Assembly: GCA_016930435.1 (NCBI GenBank)
Contig: JAFGGQ010000076.1
Location: 1 to 27,655, forward strand
Direction: 5' to 3'
Length of the DNA stretch: 27,655 nt
Source: a bacterium
GTDB taxonomy: Bacteria; UBP14; UBA6098; JAFGQG01
The translations under genes and the position numbers were made by a program. A model generated the notes under the pieces. That model was not told where the DNA came from and did no database searches. It saw only the letters and a program-made list of their open reading frames with translations. Below are positions 14,032 to 24,900 of this stretch, in pieces. Each line of letters starts with the position of its first letter. The stretch's first letter is position 1.

Positions 14032-15366
14032 ATGTCTAAAAATATTACTGAAACAGGTATTCGAGCTTTGGTCATTTTTATCTTGGTCATGCTCATGAGG
14101 GTTAAAGGTGAGGGTTTTGAAGGTTTTTCTTCGGGAGATTCAACCCTGAGCCTGGAGGATTGTATCCAGCGCGCTTTAGAGTATAGTCCATCCATAGAGA
14201 GTAAAATTTTCGATTTGGAATCCTCTGAAGCTCGTAAAAGAGGGGAATATTCTTCATTCATGCCCAAGGTAACCACTGGCCTGGGTTGGCGCAGATATGA
14301 CAAGGAAATGCTAAGCATTACGGCTGATGAGATAGTTCGTTCCAGCGACTCTTATTCCGCTTCCCTGTCTGCTACCCAGAGCCTTTTTACCGGAGGGTAT
14401 CAGTGGTTTAGTATGAAATACCAGCAAGAATCCTACCGTCAGGAGGTATTAAGCTTAAAGCAGGAGAAGTCGGACATCGTTTATGCTGTAAAATCAACTT
14501 ATTATGCCATAATTGCGGCGCAACGCCTGGTTATATTATCAAAATTAGGGGTAAAAAGGGCAGAGGACCAATTGAATCTGGTAACCCAAAAGTACGAATT
14601 GGGTTCAGCTTCCCAATCGGATGTAGCCAAAACCAGGGTATTGATGGCGGAAGAAAAGCTCCGGCTGATTCAAGCCCAGAACGGTGAACGCGAGTATCGG
14701 GAGGACCTCAACGAGCTTTTAAACTACCCCCTCGATCTTCAATTCACTCTGGCCAGTGATTCCCTGATATCCCGGGAACTTAAACCCATGACCGATTACA
14801 TTGAGCTGGCTTTGGATAGTTCGCTTGATATAAGCAGCATGGAAAATGCCCTTAACCTTTATAAGATAGCAAAAACCATGGTTAATTCTGCTTTCTATCC
14901 TGCTCTATCCTTATCGTTGAACTATTCCTGGAATAATATTGAGCTTCCGGACAACTGGGAGGAATGGCGGGACGCTGATTCATGGACCCTCTCCATGAAT
15001 CTTTCCTGGACCTTGTTTAATGGGCTGTCACGGTATTATGACCACCGGGAATCCAGTTTAAACTTCTATAAGGGTGAATTACAGTTAGATCAAACGATAA
15101 AGAACATTGTCAAGCAGGTACGGCAAACTTATGGGAAGGTCATGGAAAGCCAGCAGCGGATCGAATTATCCGAAGCACGGTTGGAGGATGCCAGGTTAAC
15201 CTACGAGATAACTTCCGAAAAATATAAGCTGGGCACAGCGACCCTGCTGGAGCTATTGGATTCTGAAGTATCGCTTACCAGCAGTGAAAACGAACATATT
15301 CAAGCTTTGTACGAGTATAAAATCAACATTGCCCTGTTGGACAAATTATGCGGTGAAATAAGGTGA
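14032..15366 (+). CDS. TolC-family outer-membrane efflux protein
   Basis: This is a 444-residue outer-membrane channel subunit. The N-terminal hydrophobic segment (about 10-24) is followed by the first OEP repeat, STLSLEDCIQRALEYSPSIES. The long helical regions then include YAVKSTYYAIIAAQRLV and LNLVTQKYELGSASQSDV. The second repeat has YDHRESSLNFYKGELQLDQT and 'SEKYKLGTATLLELLDSEVSL', the paired 'KYxLGxAxxxE/D' signature of the family. It would form the exit duct of a MacAB-like pump. The ATG has GAGG eight bases upstream. It is the first gene of a five-gene plus-strand operon, 51 bases before the membrane fusion protein. The signal peptide is unusually polar before the hydrophobic core, so the exact cleavage site is unclear. 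Confidence 0.92.
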   Translation: MSKNITETGIRALVIFILVMLMRVKGEGFEGFSSGDSTLSLEDCIQRALEYSPSIESKIFDLESSEARKRGEYSSFMPKVTTGLGWRRYDKEMLSITADEIVRSSDSYSASLSATQSLFTGGYQWFSMKYQQESYRQEVLSLKQEKSDIVYAVKSTYYAIIAAQRLVILSKLGVKRAEDQLNLVTQKYELGSASQSDVAKTRVLMAEEKLRLIQAQNGEREYREDLNELLNYPLDLQFTLASDSLISRELKPMTDYIELALDSSLDISSMENALNLYKIAKTMVNSAFYPALSLSLNYSWNNIELPDNWEEWRDADSWTLSMNLSWTLFNGLSRYYDHRESSLNFYKGELQLDQTIKNIVKQVRQTYGKVMESQQRIELSEARLEDARLTYEITSEKYKLGTATLLELLDSEVSLTSSENEHIQALYEYKINIALLDKLCGEIR

Positions 15367-15417
15367 TCTTGACCAACTTACTTTAACCCGGTTGGTATTA
15401 GAAATCAGGAGGCTGTT

Positions 15418-16710
15418 TTGAAAAAAATAGTAATAATTGGCATAGTTATAGTTTTTGCAATTTTCATATTTGCATTAGTAGCTTTCAAATTTCACGCCAG
15501 CAAGCAGGCTATTCCGGTACGCGTTGAGCAGGTTGGGCGAATGGACCTGGAGTCATCGGTAACCGGATTTGGCCGTGTACAGCCTACCCGGGAGGTAGAT
15601 ATTTCCGCGAAGGTAACCGGCGAGATCGTCAAGCTTTACGTTCAGGAGGGTGATACCGTTCAGCGTGGCGATACTCTTTTGCAGGTTGACCGTTCAAAGT
15701 ATGCTGCCATGCTGGAACAAGCCAAGGCTAATTTACGTTCATCCAATTCGCTGGTAATTCAGGCGGAGGCCAATCTTAAGCAATCGCGCGATAATCTGGA
15801 GCGTTTACGTGAGCTTTATGGAAAGGAATTTATTTCGGACCAGCAATTTGAGGATGGGCAAACCCAGGTGGAGATACTGGAGGCCCAGCTTCAATCCGCC
15901 AAGGATGGTGTTTTACGTGCCAAGGGGGCGGTGGACGAGGCTCAGGAGGCCTATGATGAAACCATTATCAAAGCGCCCCAGGGGGGTATCGTTACGGGGC
16001 TTTCCGCAGAAGAGGGTGAATATGTAATCGTGGGCACCATGAATATCCCGGGCAGCGTGATCATGAGCATTTCCCAGTTGAACGAAATGGAAGCCGAGAT
16101 TGAAGTAGATGAAACCGATGTTGTTAAGGTAGAAACCGGACAGGAGGCGCGGCTGGAAATCGATGCCTTCCCGGATACCCTCTTCCGTGGAACAGTTATT
16201 CAGATCAGCAATAAGGCCAGGATTAGCGGATCAAGCACGCAGGGGGTTGTGGCAAGCTTTGATGTCAAACTCTCCATTGAAGATTATGTTCCCGGACTCA
16301 GACCCGGAATGTCTATCAGCGCCGATATTATTACCCAACGCCGGGATTCGGTTATTGCAGTTCCCATACAAGCAGTGGTGCCTGAAATAAAAGAGAGTCG
16401 AATTGCGGACAAATCTACTGACTCCGACTCAACGGAGGATAGACTTTCGGATGAACCCGGTGGACAAAAAATGAAAGATCGCAGGGAAATAGTGTTCATT
16501 CTAAAAGAAAATATTGCCCGAGCCCAACCAGTGCGAACCGGGATTTCAGATGACCGCTATATTGAGATATTAGAGGGATTGGAAGGGGACGAAACCATCG
16601 TTGTGGGAAGCTATAAGGTACTCCGTGAGTTAAGGGATGGTGATAAAGTCAAAGTATCAAAACCAGGTTGGGAAAACTACCGTAATGAATCACCTGATAG
16701 AACTGAGTAA
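15418..16710 (+). CDS. Membrane fusion (periplasmic adaptor) protein, MacA/HlyD type
   Basis: This 430-residue adaptor would connect the inner-membrane ABC exporter with the TolC-like channel. It has an N-terminal membrane anchor (about 3-23), a barrel-sandwich half (TGFGRVQPTREVDISAKVTG, GDTVQRGDTLLQVDRS), a coiled-coil hairpin (about 95-185), the second half of the barrel (ETIIKAPQGGIVTGLSAEEG), a beta-barrel and a membrane-proximal domain. A hydrophilic acidic insert with many Asp and Ser (about 325-350) sits in the last domain. The start is a TTG with AGGAGG five bases upstream; no nearby ATG fits. It overlaps the ATPase gene by 26 bases. Confidence 0.93.
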   Translation: MKKIVIIGIVIVFAIFIFALVAFKFHASKQAIPVRVEQVGRMDLESSVTGFGRVQPTREVDISAKVTGEIVKLYVQEGDTVQRGDTLLQVDRSKYAAMLEQAKANLRSSNSLVIQAEANLKQSRDNLERLRELYGKEFISDQQFEDGQTQVEILEAQLQSAKDGVLRAKGAVDEAQEAYDETIIKAPQGGIVTGLSAEEGEYVIVGTMNIPGSVIMSISQLNEMEAEIEVDETDVVKVETGQEARLEIDAFPDTLFRGTVIQISNKARISGSSTQGVVASFDVKLSIEDYVPGLRPGMSISADIITQRRDSVIAVPIQAVVPEIKESRIADKSTDSDSTEDRLSDEPGGQKMKDRREIVFILKENIARAQPVRTGISDDRYIEILEGLEGDETIVVGSYKVLRELRDGDKVKVSKPGWENYRNESPDRTE

Positions 16711-17371
16711 AATAAACAGGATCTACAAGCTGGGAGAGTTGAGTGTTCACGCTCTTCGTGATTTTGATTTCACTATTGATGAAGGTGAATATTTGGCCAT
16801 TATGGGACCTTCCGGCTCCGGAAAATCCACCCTCCTGAACATCCTGGGGTTGTTGGACCAGCCAACTTCCGGAGACTATTTTTTCAATGGTCAAAATGTA
16901 ACTACATTCACGGAATCCAGACTTGCCAATTTCCGAAATCAGCAGGTAGGATTTATATTTCAAACCTTTAACCTGTTGCCCCGTACCAATGCCCTTCACA
17001 ACGTGGAACTGCCCTTGATCTATGGCCGGAAACCGCTTTCCCTGAGAAAAAAGCTCGCCCGTGAAGCCCTGGATGCGGTCGGATTAAGTGACCGTCTGCA
17101 CCATAAACCCAATGAACTTTCGGGTGGGCAGCGCCAGAGGGTTGCAATCGCAAGAGCCATCGTTAATGAACCCCAGATAATACTGGCTGATGAACCCACC
17201 GGGAACCTGGACAGCAAAACCGGTGCCGAAATTATGGAGATAATAGATAACATCCATCACAAAGGGAACACTGTTGTTCTTATAACTCATGAGGAATATA
17301 TCGCCGAACATGCCAACCGGATCGTAACCCTCCTTGACGGAAGGATCAAATCCGACACGAGGCTTAAATAA
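16685..17371 (+). CDS. ABC transporter ATPase, MacB/LolD type
   Basis: This is a 228-residue nucleotide-binding subunit. It has Walker A GPSGSGKST (41-49), the Q-loop region GFIFQTFNLLPR, the signature LSGGQRQRVAIARA, Walker B IILADEPTGNLD and the switch His in LITHEEY. All catalytic residues are present. The family normally starts just before the ELxxIxRxYKxG strand, so I use the ATG at 16685. An ATG at 16637 in the same frame would add 16 residues and deepen the overlap with the adaptor gene to 74 bases. It powers mechanotransmission rather than direct transport in this family. It is separated from the first permease by three bases. Confidence 0.93.
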   Translation: MNHLIELSKINRIYKLGELSVHALRDFDFTIDEGEYLAIMGPSGSGKSTLLNILGLLDQPTSGDYFFNGQNVTTFTESRLANFRNQQVGFIFQTFNLLPRTNALHNVELPLIYGRKPLSLRKKLAREALDAVGLSDRLHHKPNELSGGQRQRVAIARAIVNEPQIILADEPTGNLDSKTGAEIMEIIDNIHHKGNTVVLITHEEYIAEHANRIVTLLDGRIKSDTRLK

Positions 17372-17374
17372 AAA

Positions 17375-18595
17375 ATGTACTTTCTGATTGAATCGCTGAG
17401 AACAGCTTACTATTCACTTTCCAAGCACAGGCTAAGGGCTATTCTGACTACCCTGGGCATAGTGATCGGGATCACGACCATTATCACCATTGTATCCCTT
17501 ATTGATGGGCTCAAGAAAACTGTAACGGGGGAATTCTCCCAGTTGGGTACTAACGTCCTTTATGTTTCAAAATATCCATGGATCAGTCACGGCAAGTGGT
17601 ATGTTTACCGTAAACGCAAGGCGATAACCATGGAAGAAGTAAATGCTATCCAGGAGCGTTGTCCGAGCGCTGCCTATGTAGTTCCCATTGTGGATGCTTA
17701 CACCGAGGTAAAATACGGTTCCAGGAAGTTAGAGGCAATTGAGATCACGGGCACCAATGAGTTTTACCCTCAGGTAAACGGTGCCTACCCTGAGCAGGGG
17801 CGTTTTTTTAGCGCAAGTGAAGTCAACCACAAGCAGCGGGTATGCGTGCTCGGCTGGGGAGTTTACAATAATCTCTTCGATCACGGTGAAGATCCCCTGG
17901 GCAAGTGGATCCGGGTCAGCGGCATTAAGGTCAGGATAATAGGTGTACTTCAGAAAAGGGGTTCCGTGTTCGGCGAATCCCGTGATAATATGGTTTTAGT
18001 ACCGATAGACACTTTCCAGAAGCATTACGGCAGGCGGATCAATATTACCATCCAGGTGATGCCTTACAACCCGGAACAATTAGAGCAGTTAGAGGACGAG
18101 ACTGTTATAGCGTTACGGCAGGTCCGCCGTCTGCACTCCTGGGAGGAAGATGATTTTTCTATTAATAGCCAGGATGTACTCCTTCAGGAGTTCAAGCGTA
18201 CTACTAAAGCCCTGTTCGCAGCAATGGTTGCCATAAGCGCGCTTTCCCTGCTGGTAGGGGGCATCGGTATCATGAACATCATGCTTATCTCGGTAACCGA
18301 AAGGACCCGGGAGATCGGAATCCGGAAGGCGATTGGTGCAAAGCGCGGACATATTCTACTGCAGTTTCTGATAGAGGTGCTGATTCTCTGCTGGGTAGGT
18401 TGTCTGATTGGGGCCAGCCTGGGATTCGGATTGGCTGGTTTCATCAGCGCGGTTACGCCATTACCATCGGCGATCTCGGTCAAAGCCGGTTTTCTGGGGT
18501 TGATATTCTCCTCTTCAGTGGCACTTTTTTTCGGAATCTATCCCGCCGGAAAAGCTGCCAACCTGAACCCCATTGAAGCCCTGCATTATGAATAA
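17375..18595 (+). CDS. MacB/FtsX-type ABC permease, first subunit
   Basis: This 406-residue inner-membrane protein has the type VII ABC exporter layout. There is one transmembrane helix near 21-42 (LTTLGIVIGITTIITIVSLI), a large periplasmic MacB_PCD domain (about 45-270) with an 'LGTNVLYV' opening, and three C-terminal helices (about 283-395). The coupling region reads ERTREIGIRKAIGAKRGHIL, and the protein ends in NPIEALHYE. It has no fused ATPase, so it uses the one encoded upstream. The start lies three bases after the ATPase stop. It resembles the next gene in layout and ending, and both belong to the same pump. Confidence 0.93.
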   Translation: MYFLIESLRTAYYSLSKHRLRAILTTLGIVIGITTIITIVSLIDGLKKTVTGEFSQLGTNVLYVSKYPWISHGKWYVYRKRKAITMEEVNAIQERCPSAAYVVPIVDAYTEVKYGSRKLEAIEITGTNEFYPQVNGAYPEQGRFFSASEVNHKQRVCVLGWGVYNNLFDHGEDPLGKWIRVSGIKVRIIGVLQKRGSVFGESRDNMVLVPIDTFQKHYGRRINITIQVMPYNPEQLEQLEDETVIALRQVRRLHSWEEDDFSINSQDVLLQEFKRTTKALFAAMVAISALSLLVGGIGIMNIMLISVTERTREIGIRKAIGAKRGHILLQFLIEVLILCWVGCLIGASLGFGLAGFISAVTPLPSAISVKAGFLGLIFSSSVALFFGIYPAGKAANLNPIEALHYE

Positions 18596-18606
18596 TAGGA
18601 TTTACA

Positions 18607-19836
18607 ATGTTTAAATTAATTGATACAATGAAAATAGTCTTTGGTGGGTTACGAACTCACCTTTCACGGGGTATCCTGACCACCCTGGGCATTACCGTGG
18701 GGATCGTTGCCGTCGTAGGTATGGGAACAATGGCTTACAGCCTTCAGCAAGAAATTAACAAACAGTTTTCATCATTGGGTTCCAATACCTTTTTCATCAG
18801 CCGGCGACCTTTCATCGTGGGGATCGGAGGGCACAGCGACTGGCGCCAGTATTGGCGACGAAAAAACCTTGAAGTGGATTATCTGCCAACTATTCAGAAA
18901 AATTCACCCCACGTTCAGTCCATAGCTCCTATGCTCTGGTATCGCCAGAATGCCCGTTCAGGGGATGATCAACTGGACAATCTCAGCATTACTGCTTCCA
19001 ACGAGAATCTCTATGATTTCAGTTCTTACGATATTGAGTATGGGAGGTTCCTCTCCCCTTCAGATATACTTTACCGTAAGAATGTCTGCGTGATCGACCG
19101 CAAGGCGGCGGGTATTCTCTTTCCGGATAATCTTATCCCCCTTGATAAGCGGATCAAGATCGGGAATATTCCTTTCAAGATAGTGGGCATTCTTGCCGAA
19201 CAAACCGCTGCATTCGGCCAGGAGCAAAGTGCCCAGGCTATCGTTCCATATTCTACTGCTGAAAAATATTGGGGAGGGGGTTGGGGCTTGCAGTTCATAG
19301 TAGAAGCCTTGCCGGAGAAGATGGAGGAAGCGATCGATGAGGTTATAGTAGCCCTTCGCAATCTCCGCGGTCTCCGTTTCGATGATGAGAACGATTTTGA
19401 ACTCTTTACCTCGGAAATGCTTATGGAAGCAGTATCCAATATCACACGGGTGGCATATATAGTTATCATTGGAATAGCGGCAATATCACTTTTAGTCGGT
19501 GGTATTGGTATAATGAATGTTATGTTCGTATCGGTAACGGAGCGAACCAAGGAGATCGGGATCCGGAAGTCCTGCGGAGCCCAACCCAAGGATATATTAC
19601 TTCAGTTTGGCGCTGAAGCAATTGTACTGAGCACTATCGGTGGAATAATCGGACTGATCCTGGTCCTCTCCCTTAGCCTGCTTGCCAAAAAAGCAGTACC
19701 ATTCACCATTTCGATCCCTGGCTGGCTGGTCATTGTGGGCATACTCTTCTCGGCGATGGTAGGCTTGGCCTTTGGCATTTTCCCGGCTTATAAGGCATCC
19801 CGCAAGAATCCGGTGGAAGCCCTCCATTACGAGTAA
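18607..19836 (+). CDS. MacB/FtsX-type ABC permease, second subunit
   Basis: This is a 409-residue paralogue of the preceding permease with the same plan: helix near 22-45 (LTTLGITVGIVAVVGMGTM), periplasmic MacB_PCD domain opening FSSLGSNTFFI, three C-terminal helices, the coupling stretch ERTKEIGIRKSCGAQPKDIL and the ending NPVEALHYE. The periplasmic domains differ clearly, and this one has a His/Trp/Arg-rich segment near GGHSDWRQYWRR. The pump is therefore probably a heterodimer. It follows the first permease by 11 bases and is the last gene of the operon. No convincing intrinsic terminator was found after it. Confidence 0.93.
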   Translation: MFKLIDTMKIVFGGLRTHLSRGILTTLGITVGIVAVVGMGTMAYSLQQEINKQFSSLGSNTFFISRRPFIVGIGGHSDWRQYWRRKNLEVDYLPTIQKNSPHVQSIAPMLWYRQNARSGDDQLDNLSITASNENLYDFSSYDIEYGRFLSPSDILYRKNVCVIDRKAAGILFPDNLIPLDKRIKIGNIPFKIVGILAEQTAAFGQEQSAQAIVPYSTAEKYWGGGWGLQFIVEALPEKMEEAIDEVIVALRNLRGLRFDDENDFELFTSEMLMEAVSNITRVAYIVIIGIAAISLLVGGIGIMNVMFVSVTERTKEIGIRKSCGAQPKDILLQFGAEAIVLSTIGGIIGLILVLSLSLLAKKAVPFTISIPGWLVIVGILFSAMVGLAFGIFPAYKASRKNPVEALHYE

Positions 19837-19896
19837 TACAGCGTTGTTATAATGATACAATCCGGATGCAATTGGTTTATTATAATAAAAAAATAC

Positions 19897-19924
19897 TTGT
19901 AAAAAATATATTTTATTTTATCAT
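19897..19924 (+). promoter_or_regulatory. Possible promoter of the LVIVD-protein gene
   Basis: TTGTAA (19897-19902) and TATCAT (19919-19924) are 16 bases apart in a very AT-rich 187-base gap, about 100 bases upstream of the next ATG. The match is moderate, and AT-rich sequence produces such pairs by chance. Confidence 0.25.
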
Positions 19925-20023
19925 ATCAAACTATGCTTAATTAGATTATTTAATGAACCAGGGTAATATTAATGAAATAAAGCCATAATTCATTTGACTA
20001 TACGAACATAGACTGGAGGGCAA

Positions 20024-21958
20024 ATGTTAAAGAAGGGATTGCCGCTTATTCTGCTGTTAGCTATGATTGTTACAATTAGTGCAGATCCTATCGATATTGT
20101 AGGTTCCCGGAGCGGTTTTTTTAACGCTCAACGCCTTTACTACCTGGATAACCTGGTATTTATACTGGACTATTTTAATCTATATGTGTTCGATGTTTCG
20201 GATCCTTCCTCGCCGGATTCTATCGGCGCATTTCACTTTGACAATTATACACTTGGAATAGACATCAGCGGAGACTGGGCTTATATTACTTATGGCCAGA
20301 AAATCGGATTGGTGGATATCAGCGATCCCGGGGCCCCGAACCTGGTGGACAATTATAATGTTACCAATTATTCTTATGATGTGAAGGTAATGGGACGTGC
20401 TATCTTTGTTGCGAATATGGCACGTTTTCTGATTCTGCAACATACCCTGACAGATACCATTGGTTTTCTGGGTCAGGTTTCAGTAGCTCGCGACAATAAA
20501 GCCCTGGATATTGTGGGAGGAGTTGCCTATTTGGGTCTGGATCAGTTAGGCTTTTATGCGTATAGCATTACCGATCCCACCTCACCGCGTTTGTTAAGCG
20601 GCAGGGATACCCCCGGCTGGGCTGTTGGAGTAGAAGTGCTTGATAATTATGCATTTGTGGCAGATGCATCGATAGTAGGGGTGCCGGGAGAAGCATCCCT
20701 GCGAATTATGGATATCCGGAATGCCTCCGCGATTACCGAAGTTGGACACTATATATCCTATGGAGGTTCGGTTCTGAATTGCTTCCCGGTAAGTCACTAT
20801 GTAATAATCGCCGACGGCACTGCAGGAGTAAAGATACTGGATGTGGAGTACCCTTCCGCTCTCGAGTTGATCGGTGAATTAAGCGATATCGGATTCGTAA
20901 ATGATGTGGCCTATGAGGATGAATACCTATTCGTCTTAAGCAGAAATACCTTTTATGTCTGCCATACCGACCTGATCGACACGACCGGGGGAACCGAAAT
21001 CGATACAATTCCACCCACCGGCGCTGTTCTGGAACCATTGCCCGGAAGCTATTCCAGCTGCTCTGATCAACCTGTCAAGTTCATCCTACGCGATAACGAC
21101 GAGATCGATCCAACCTCCATCAGATTGATGGTGAACAGCAGCATCTACTCCCTGACCGATTCCCGATTATCTTACAGTGAAGATACACTGGTCTTTCAGC
21201 CATTTTCCGGATGGTGGATCGATGGTGAAGAGATAAATTACAGCTTAACCGATGCCGCTGACATGGAAGGGAACTGCGCGGATGGGCTCCCCTACTCCGG
21301 TTCTTTTACTGTCGATATCTCTTTCCCCATCATCGAAAACCCTGTTCCCGCTCCGGGGATTACTGTAAGCACAAATACTCCGCTGATTCACCTCGATATC
21401 AGCGATGATTATAGCGGCGTAGATCCGGCTTCACTTGCCCTGCAAGTGCTGGGCACGGTTTATTATCTGACTGACCCGGCTTTATCCTATAGCGGTAACA
21501 CCCTGACCTTCGATCCGGCTGTAGCGGGGATTGCCTGGGAGGATACCACCACTGCTGAAGTCTGTTTGGTTCAGGCAGCGGACCATCCCGATTACTGCGA
21601 ACCCAATTCCATAGGCGAATACTATTGCTGGGAATTCTCTATCGCTTCAGAAATAATTAATGAAACAGATGGCAAAATCCCCTCCTTTAATTTATTCAAA
21701 ACCTATCCTAATCCCTTCAATAGTCAGATCAATTTTGAATTTGAGCTTACCCAACCTGCTCTGATAAATATCCAAATTTACGATATAAATGGTTTGCTTA
21801 TAGATAATATTTGCGATAGAGTCTTTTCTGCCGGAAACCATCTCCTACCCTATTTAATTAGTAAAACGGATAATCATAATGTAAATTCCGGCATATATTT
21901 TATCTCTATTCAGGCAGGTCAAAAACGTATATTCAAGAAAGTAATACTAATGAAATAA
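20024..21958 (+). CDS. Secreted LVIVD beta-propeller protein with type IX-like sorting domain
   Basis: This 644-residue exported protein has a signal peptide about 1-20 (ending ISA). Residues about 25-325 hold LVIVD-type propeller blades with repeated 'ISDPxxPxLV' turns, for example FDVSDPSSPDSIGAF, VDISDPGAPNLVDNY and SITDPTSPRLLSG. From about 330 to 545 there are two Ig-like modules that share the pattern 'DPxSxxLxVxxxxYxLTDxxLSYSxxTLxF'. The C terminus has KTYPNPFNSQINFEF (YPNPFN at 561-566) and ends NSGIYFISIQAGQKRIFKK, the sorting domain associated with type IX secretion in FCB bacteria. The ATG has GGAGG four bases upstream. It is a surface or secreted protein without an evident active site; ligand binding is inferred. 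The next gene, 36 bases on, carries the same type of C-terminal domain. Confidence 0.88.
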   Translation: MLKKGLPLILLLAMIVTISADPIDIVGSRSGFFNAQRLYYLDNLVFILDYFNLYVFDVSDPSSPDSIGAFHFDNYTLGIDISGDWAYITYGQKIGLVDISDPGAPNLVDNYNVTNYSYDVKVMGRAIFVANMARFLILQHTLTDTIGFLGQVSVARDNKALDIVGGVAYLGLDQLGFYAYSITDPTSPRLLSGRDTPGWAVGVEVLDNYAFVADASIVGVPGEASLRIMDIRNASAITEVGHYISYGGSVLNCFPVSHYVIIADGTAGVKILDVEYPSALELIGELSDIGFVNDVAYEDEYLFVLSRNTFYVCHTDLIDTTGGTEIDTIPPTGAVLEPLPGSYSSCSDQPVKFILRDNDEIDPTSIRLMVNSSIYSLTDSRLSYSEDTLVFQPFSGWWIDGEEINYSLTDAADMEGNCADGLPYSGSFTVDISFPIIENPVPAPGITVSTNTPLIHLDISDDYSGVDPASLALQVLGTVYYLTDPALSYSGNTLTFDPAVAGIAWEDTTTAEVCLVQAADHPDYCEPNSIGEYYCWEFSIASEIINETDGKIPSFNLFKTYPNPFNSQINFEFELTQPALINIQIYDINGLLIDNICDRVFSAGNHLLPYLISKTDNHNVNSGIYFISIQAGQKRIFKKVILMK

Positions 21959-21994
21959 GCAATATATAGTAATTCTACACTCAGGAGGAAAAAA

Positions 21995-24900
21995 ATGAGA
22001 GGGAGAACCGGATCTGTATTAATCCTGCTTTTATTTTTAGCTATAATGGTGGGAAACATTTTTGCTCAGACCACTGTCGCAAATATTCGAGCAGCCTGGA
22101 AAAACCAGGAAATTACAGATGATGAATATTATTTATATCTGACCTACGCAGTCCACGACCGGGAAGCGTTACCCCAGTCGTTGGTGGGTTCGGATCATCT
22201 TAAATCAGCTACGACTGTACTGGTTGAGGTGTGGAACCATCTGGAGGAGGTAACTCCTTTGACCCGTTCTATAATCAGCAGCTATTTAGCCCGTCCTACA
22301 GGCCTGACTAACAGCCATAGCACAACTCACTTTAAATTCCATTTTACTTTAAGCGGAACGGACCGGGTTCCGAACGAGGGCTATGTAGTGGATATGGGCA
22401 CCCATTTTGAAAATGCCTGGACTTTCATCACCGGCACAATGGGATATTTAACACCTCCTTCCGATGGCTCTGCTGGCGGAGATGGTAAATATGATATTTA
22501 CTGCTTAGAACTTCCAGGAGGAATTATGGGCTATACCCAGCCCGAATGGGGGGGTTCATATTCCTGGAACGATGCCACCAGCTTCATTGCTATGGATAAC
22601 AATTACACCGAGTTTGGTTGGCCGGCTTTAGACTGTAAAAAAATCACATCTGTACACGAATTTTTTCATGCTGTGCAGATGTCTTATGACGTTTCCGAAG
22701 AGGTATTCTGGATGGAAATATCCTCGGTCTGGATCGAGGATGAATATTATCCCACTATTGACCAGGAGCTTTCTTATCTCCCCTATTTCTTCAACTCCCC
22801 CTGGGTATCTCTGACCACCTATGATGGCAGTCATGAATACGGAAGCTACCACTGGGGGAAATTTATCGATATGAACTTTGGGCGGAATAGTATCCGGGAC
22901 ATTTGGGAGGAATGCCGTTATGCATCGGTGTTTTCAGCAACACAGAGCGTCCTATCGGATCTGGGATCGGACCGTAATTCCGCCTTCTCCGAATTCGTGC
23001 AGTGGAATTATTTTACCGGATCCAGGACCACCGGAATGCATTATAATGATGCCGATGATTTTCCGGAAGTTACCTTCCACGCCATTCACAGCACTTATCC
23101 TGCTACCGGAAATTCCGGTAGTCATAGCCCCGATGCTCTGGCCTCCGACTATATCCGGTTTAACTTACCGGGAACGGCAGAGGGCCCTTTTACCATAACA
23201 TTTGATGGACAGGATGGTTATCTGTGGAATGCTCAGGTCATGAAAGTAACCAGTTTGACCTCCTATGAGGTGATATCCATTCCCCTTAATTCCTATAACT
23301 ACGGTCATCTTCAAATAGAGCAAGATGATTATGAGGAGTTGGATTACGTGATTTTTATTCCAACCGTACTATCCACGGGCGGAGAGGATCTTACCTTCAC
23401 TTATTCAGCCAATTTTGAGGTTGTTGGTCCGGAGCTCAATCCACCACGGAACCTAATCGCCGAGAGTGGTCATGATGGAGAGATCCCCTTACGCTGGGAC
23501 CCACCCGAAGGCGCGGGTGGACTGGAAGAACTCTATTATGATGACGGCACTCCCGCCGGAGCCTATGAATGCGAAACGGGGGATTTCGAATCAGTCCGTT
23601 TCACTGCTACCAGTTCCTGCACTATTTATGCAGTCAAGTTATGGGTTTATGATGAAACCGAAACCTATGATGATATCCAGTTGCACTTTTTTGAGGATGA
23701 TGGCGGTTTTCCCGATCCCCTATCACCGCTGGGAACACCCGTCAATATCAGCCCTAACCCCTTTCCGGAATCAACTCTCGTGGATGTTTCCGGGATGGGT
23801 ATTCTTTTGGACTCCCCACGAGATTTTCATGTAGGCATGATGCATCTTACCGATAATCCCTGCCTGCTCGTGGACGCAACTGCTCCGGCTGAGAACCGCA
23901 GCATCTTCTTTGCGGCGGCGGAGACCACCCTCTATTATGCCGGGGGCGATTACCTTTTACGCTGTTACGTCAAGTATTCCGGGGGCAGCACCGGGCCTAC
24001 GCATTACCGGGTTTACCGGTCTTCATTTCCAGGAGCCAGCTATACCTTCCGGGGGTCTTCTTACGGATTGACTTACCTTGATGATGCAGTGGTGGACGGC
24101 ACCCCTTACTATTATGTAGTAACCGCTTATTATGCGGCCGGTGAAAGCCCTTATTCCAATGAAGCTTCGGCTACCTCAGGGCACTCAGGCGGGGAATATG
24201 ATACCCTGCTTGCCGACGATGGCGATCCCGAAACTACGGTTTGGGGGGGCTATGCCGGAACACGTTTCGCTACACGCTTGAGCCCGGACAGTCTATGCCA
24301 GATACTGTCCCTCGAATTCCTGACCTACAATCCAAGCGATCTGGAGCGTGATTTCTATTTCAACGTCTATGAGTGGACCGGGGGCAGGGTGGGAAATGCA
24401 CTTCTACCCCCCTATTGGCGAGGCACCGCTCCACCCGGGCTCGCATGGTCACACGTGGATATCGCTGCATTCTACGACCTTTATACATCCGGTGACTTCC
24501 TCCCATCATTCGAGATGGCAGCAGATACAAATATATATATATGCTATGACGATGAGGATACTGACCGCTCCTGGGATTACTACGGAACAGCCTGGACCGC
24601 CTCCGATATGACCTACTACATCCGGGCGGTAGTCCGTTACGTATCTTCCGATGAAACTTACTCTTTACGTGGGAATGTGGACCTTCCCGGACGGGCTGAT
24701 AAATCAGGTTCCACAGTAAAAATCGAGGGTATCGGCCTGGTAGATACTACCGACGAGCTTGGTGACTACCTTATAACCGGTGTACCTGTCGGAACTTATA
24801 ACGTGATCGCTGATCATTTCGGGTATGAAGAAATGGAGGCTATCCTCTCCATGCACGGGGACCAGACCCGTAATTTTGTCCTGGTAGGCACTCCCACGCC

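Noticed and set aside
19837-20023. Intrinsic terminator after the efflux operon.
   Set aside because: Only weak AT-rich inverted repeats are present, with no GC stem followed by a T tract.
24528-24542. ATATATATAT run as a phase-variable microsatellite in the protease gene.
   Set aside because: The run is short and in frame within a conserved-looking strand. Nothing indicates slippage.
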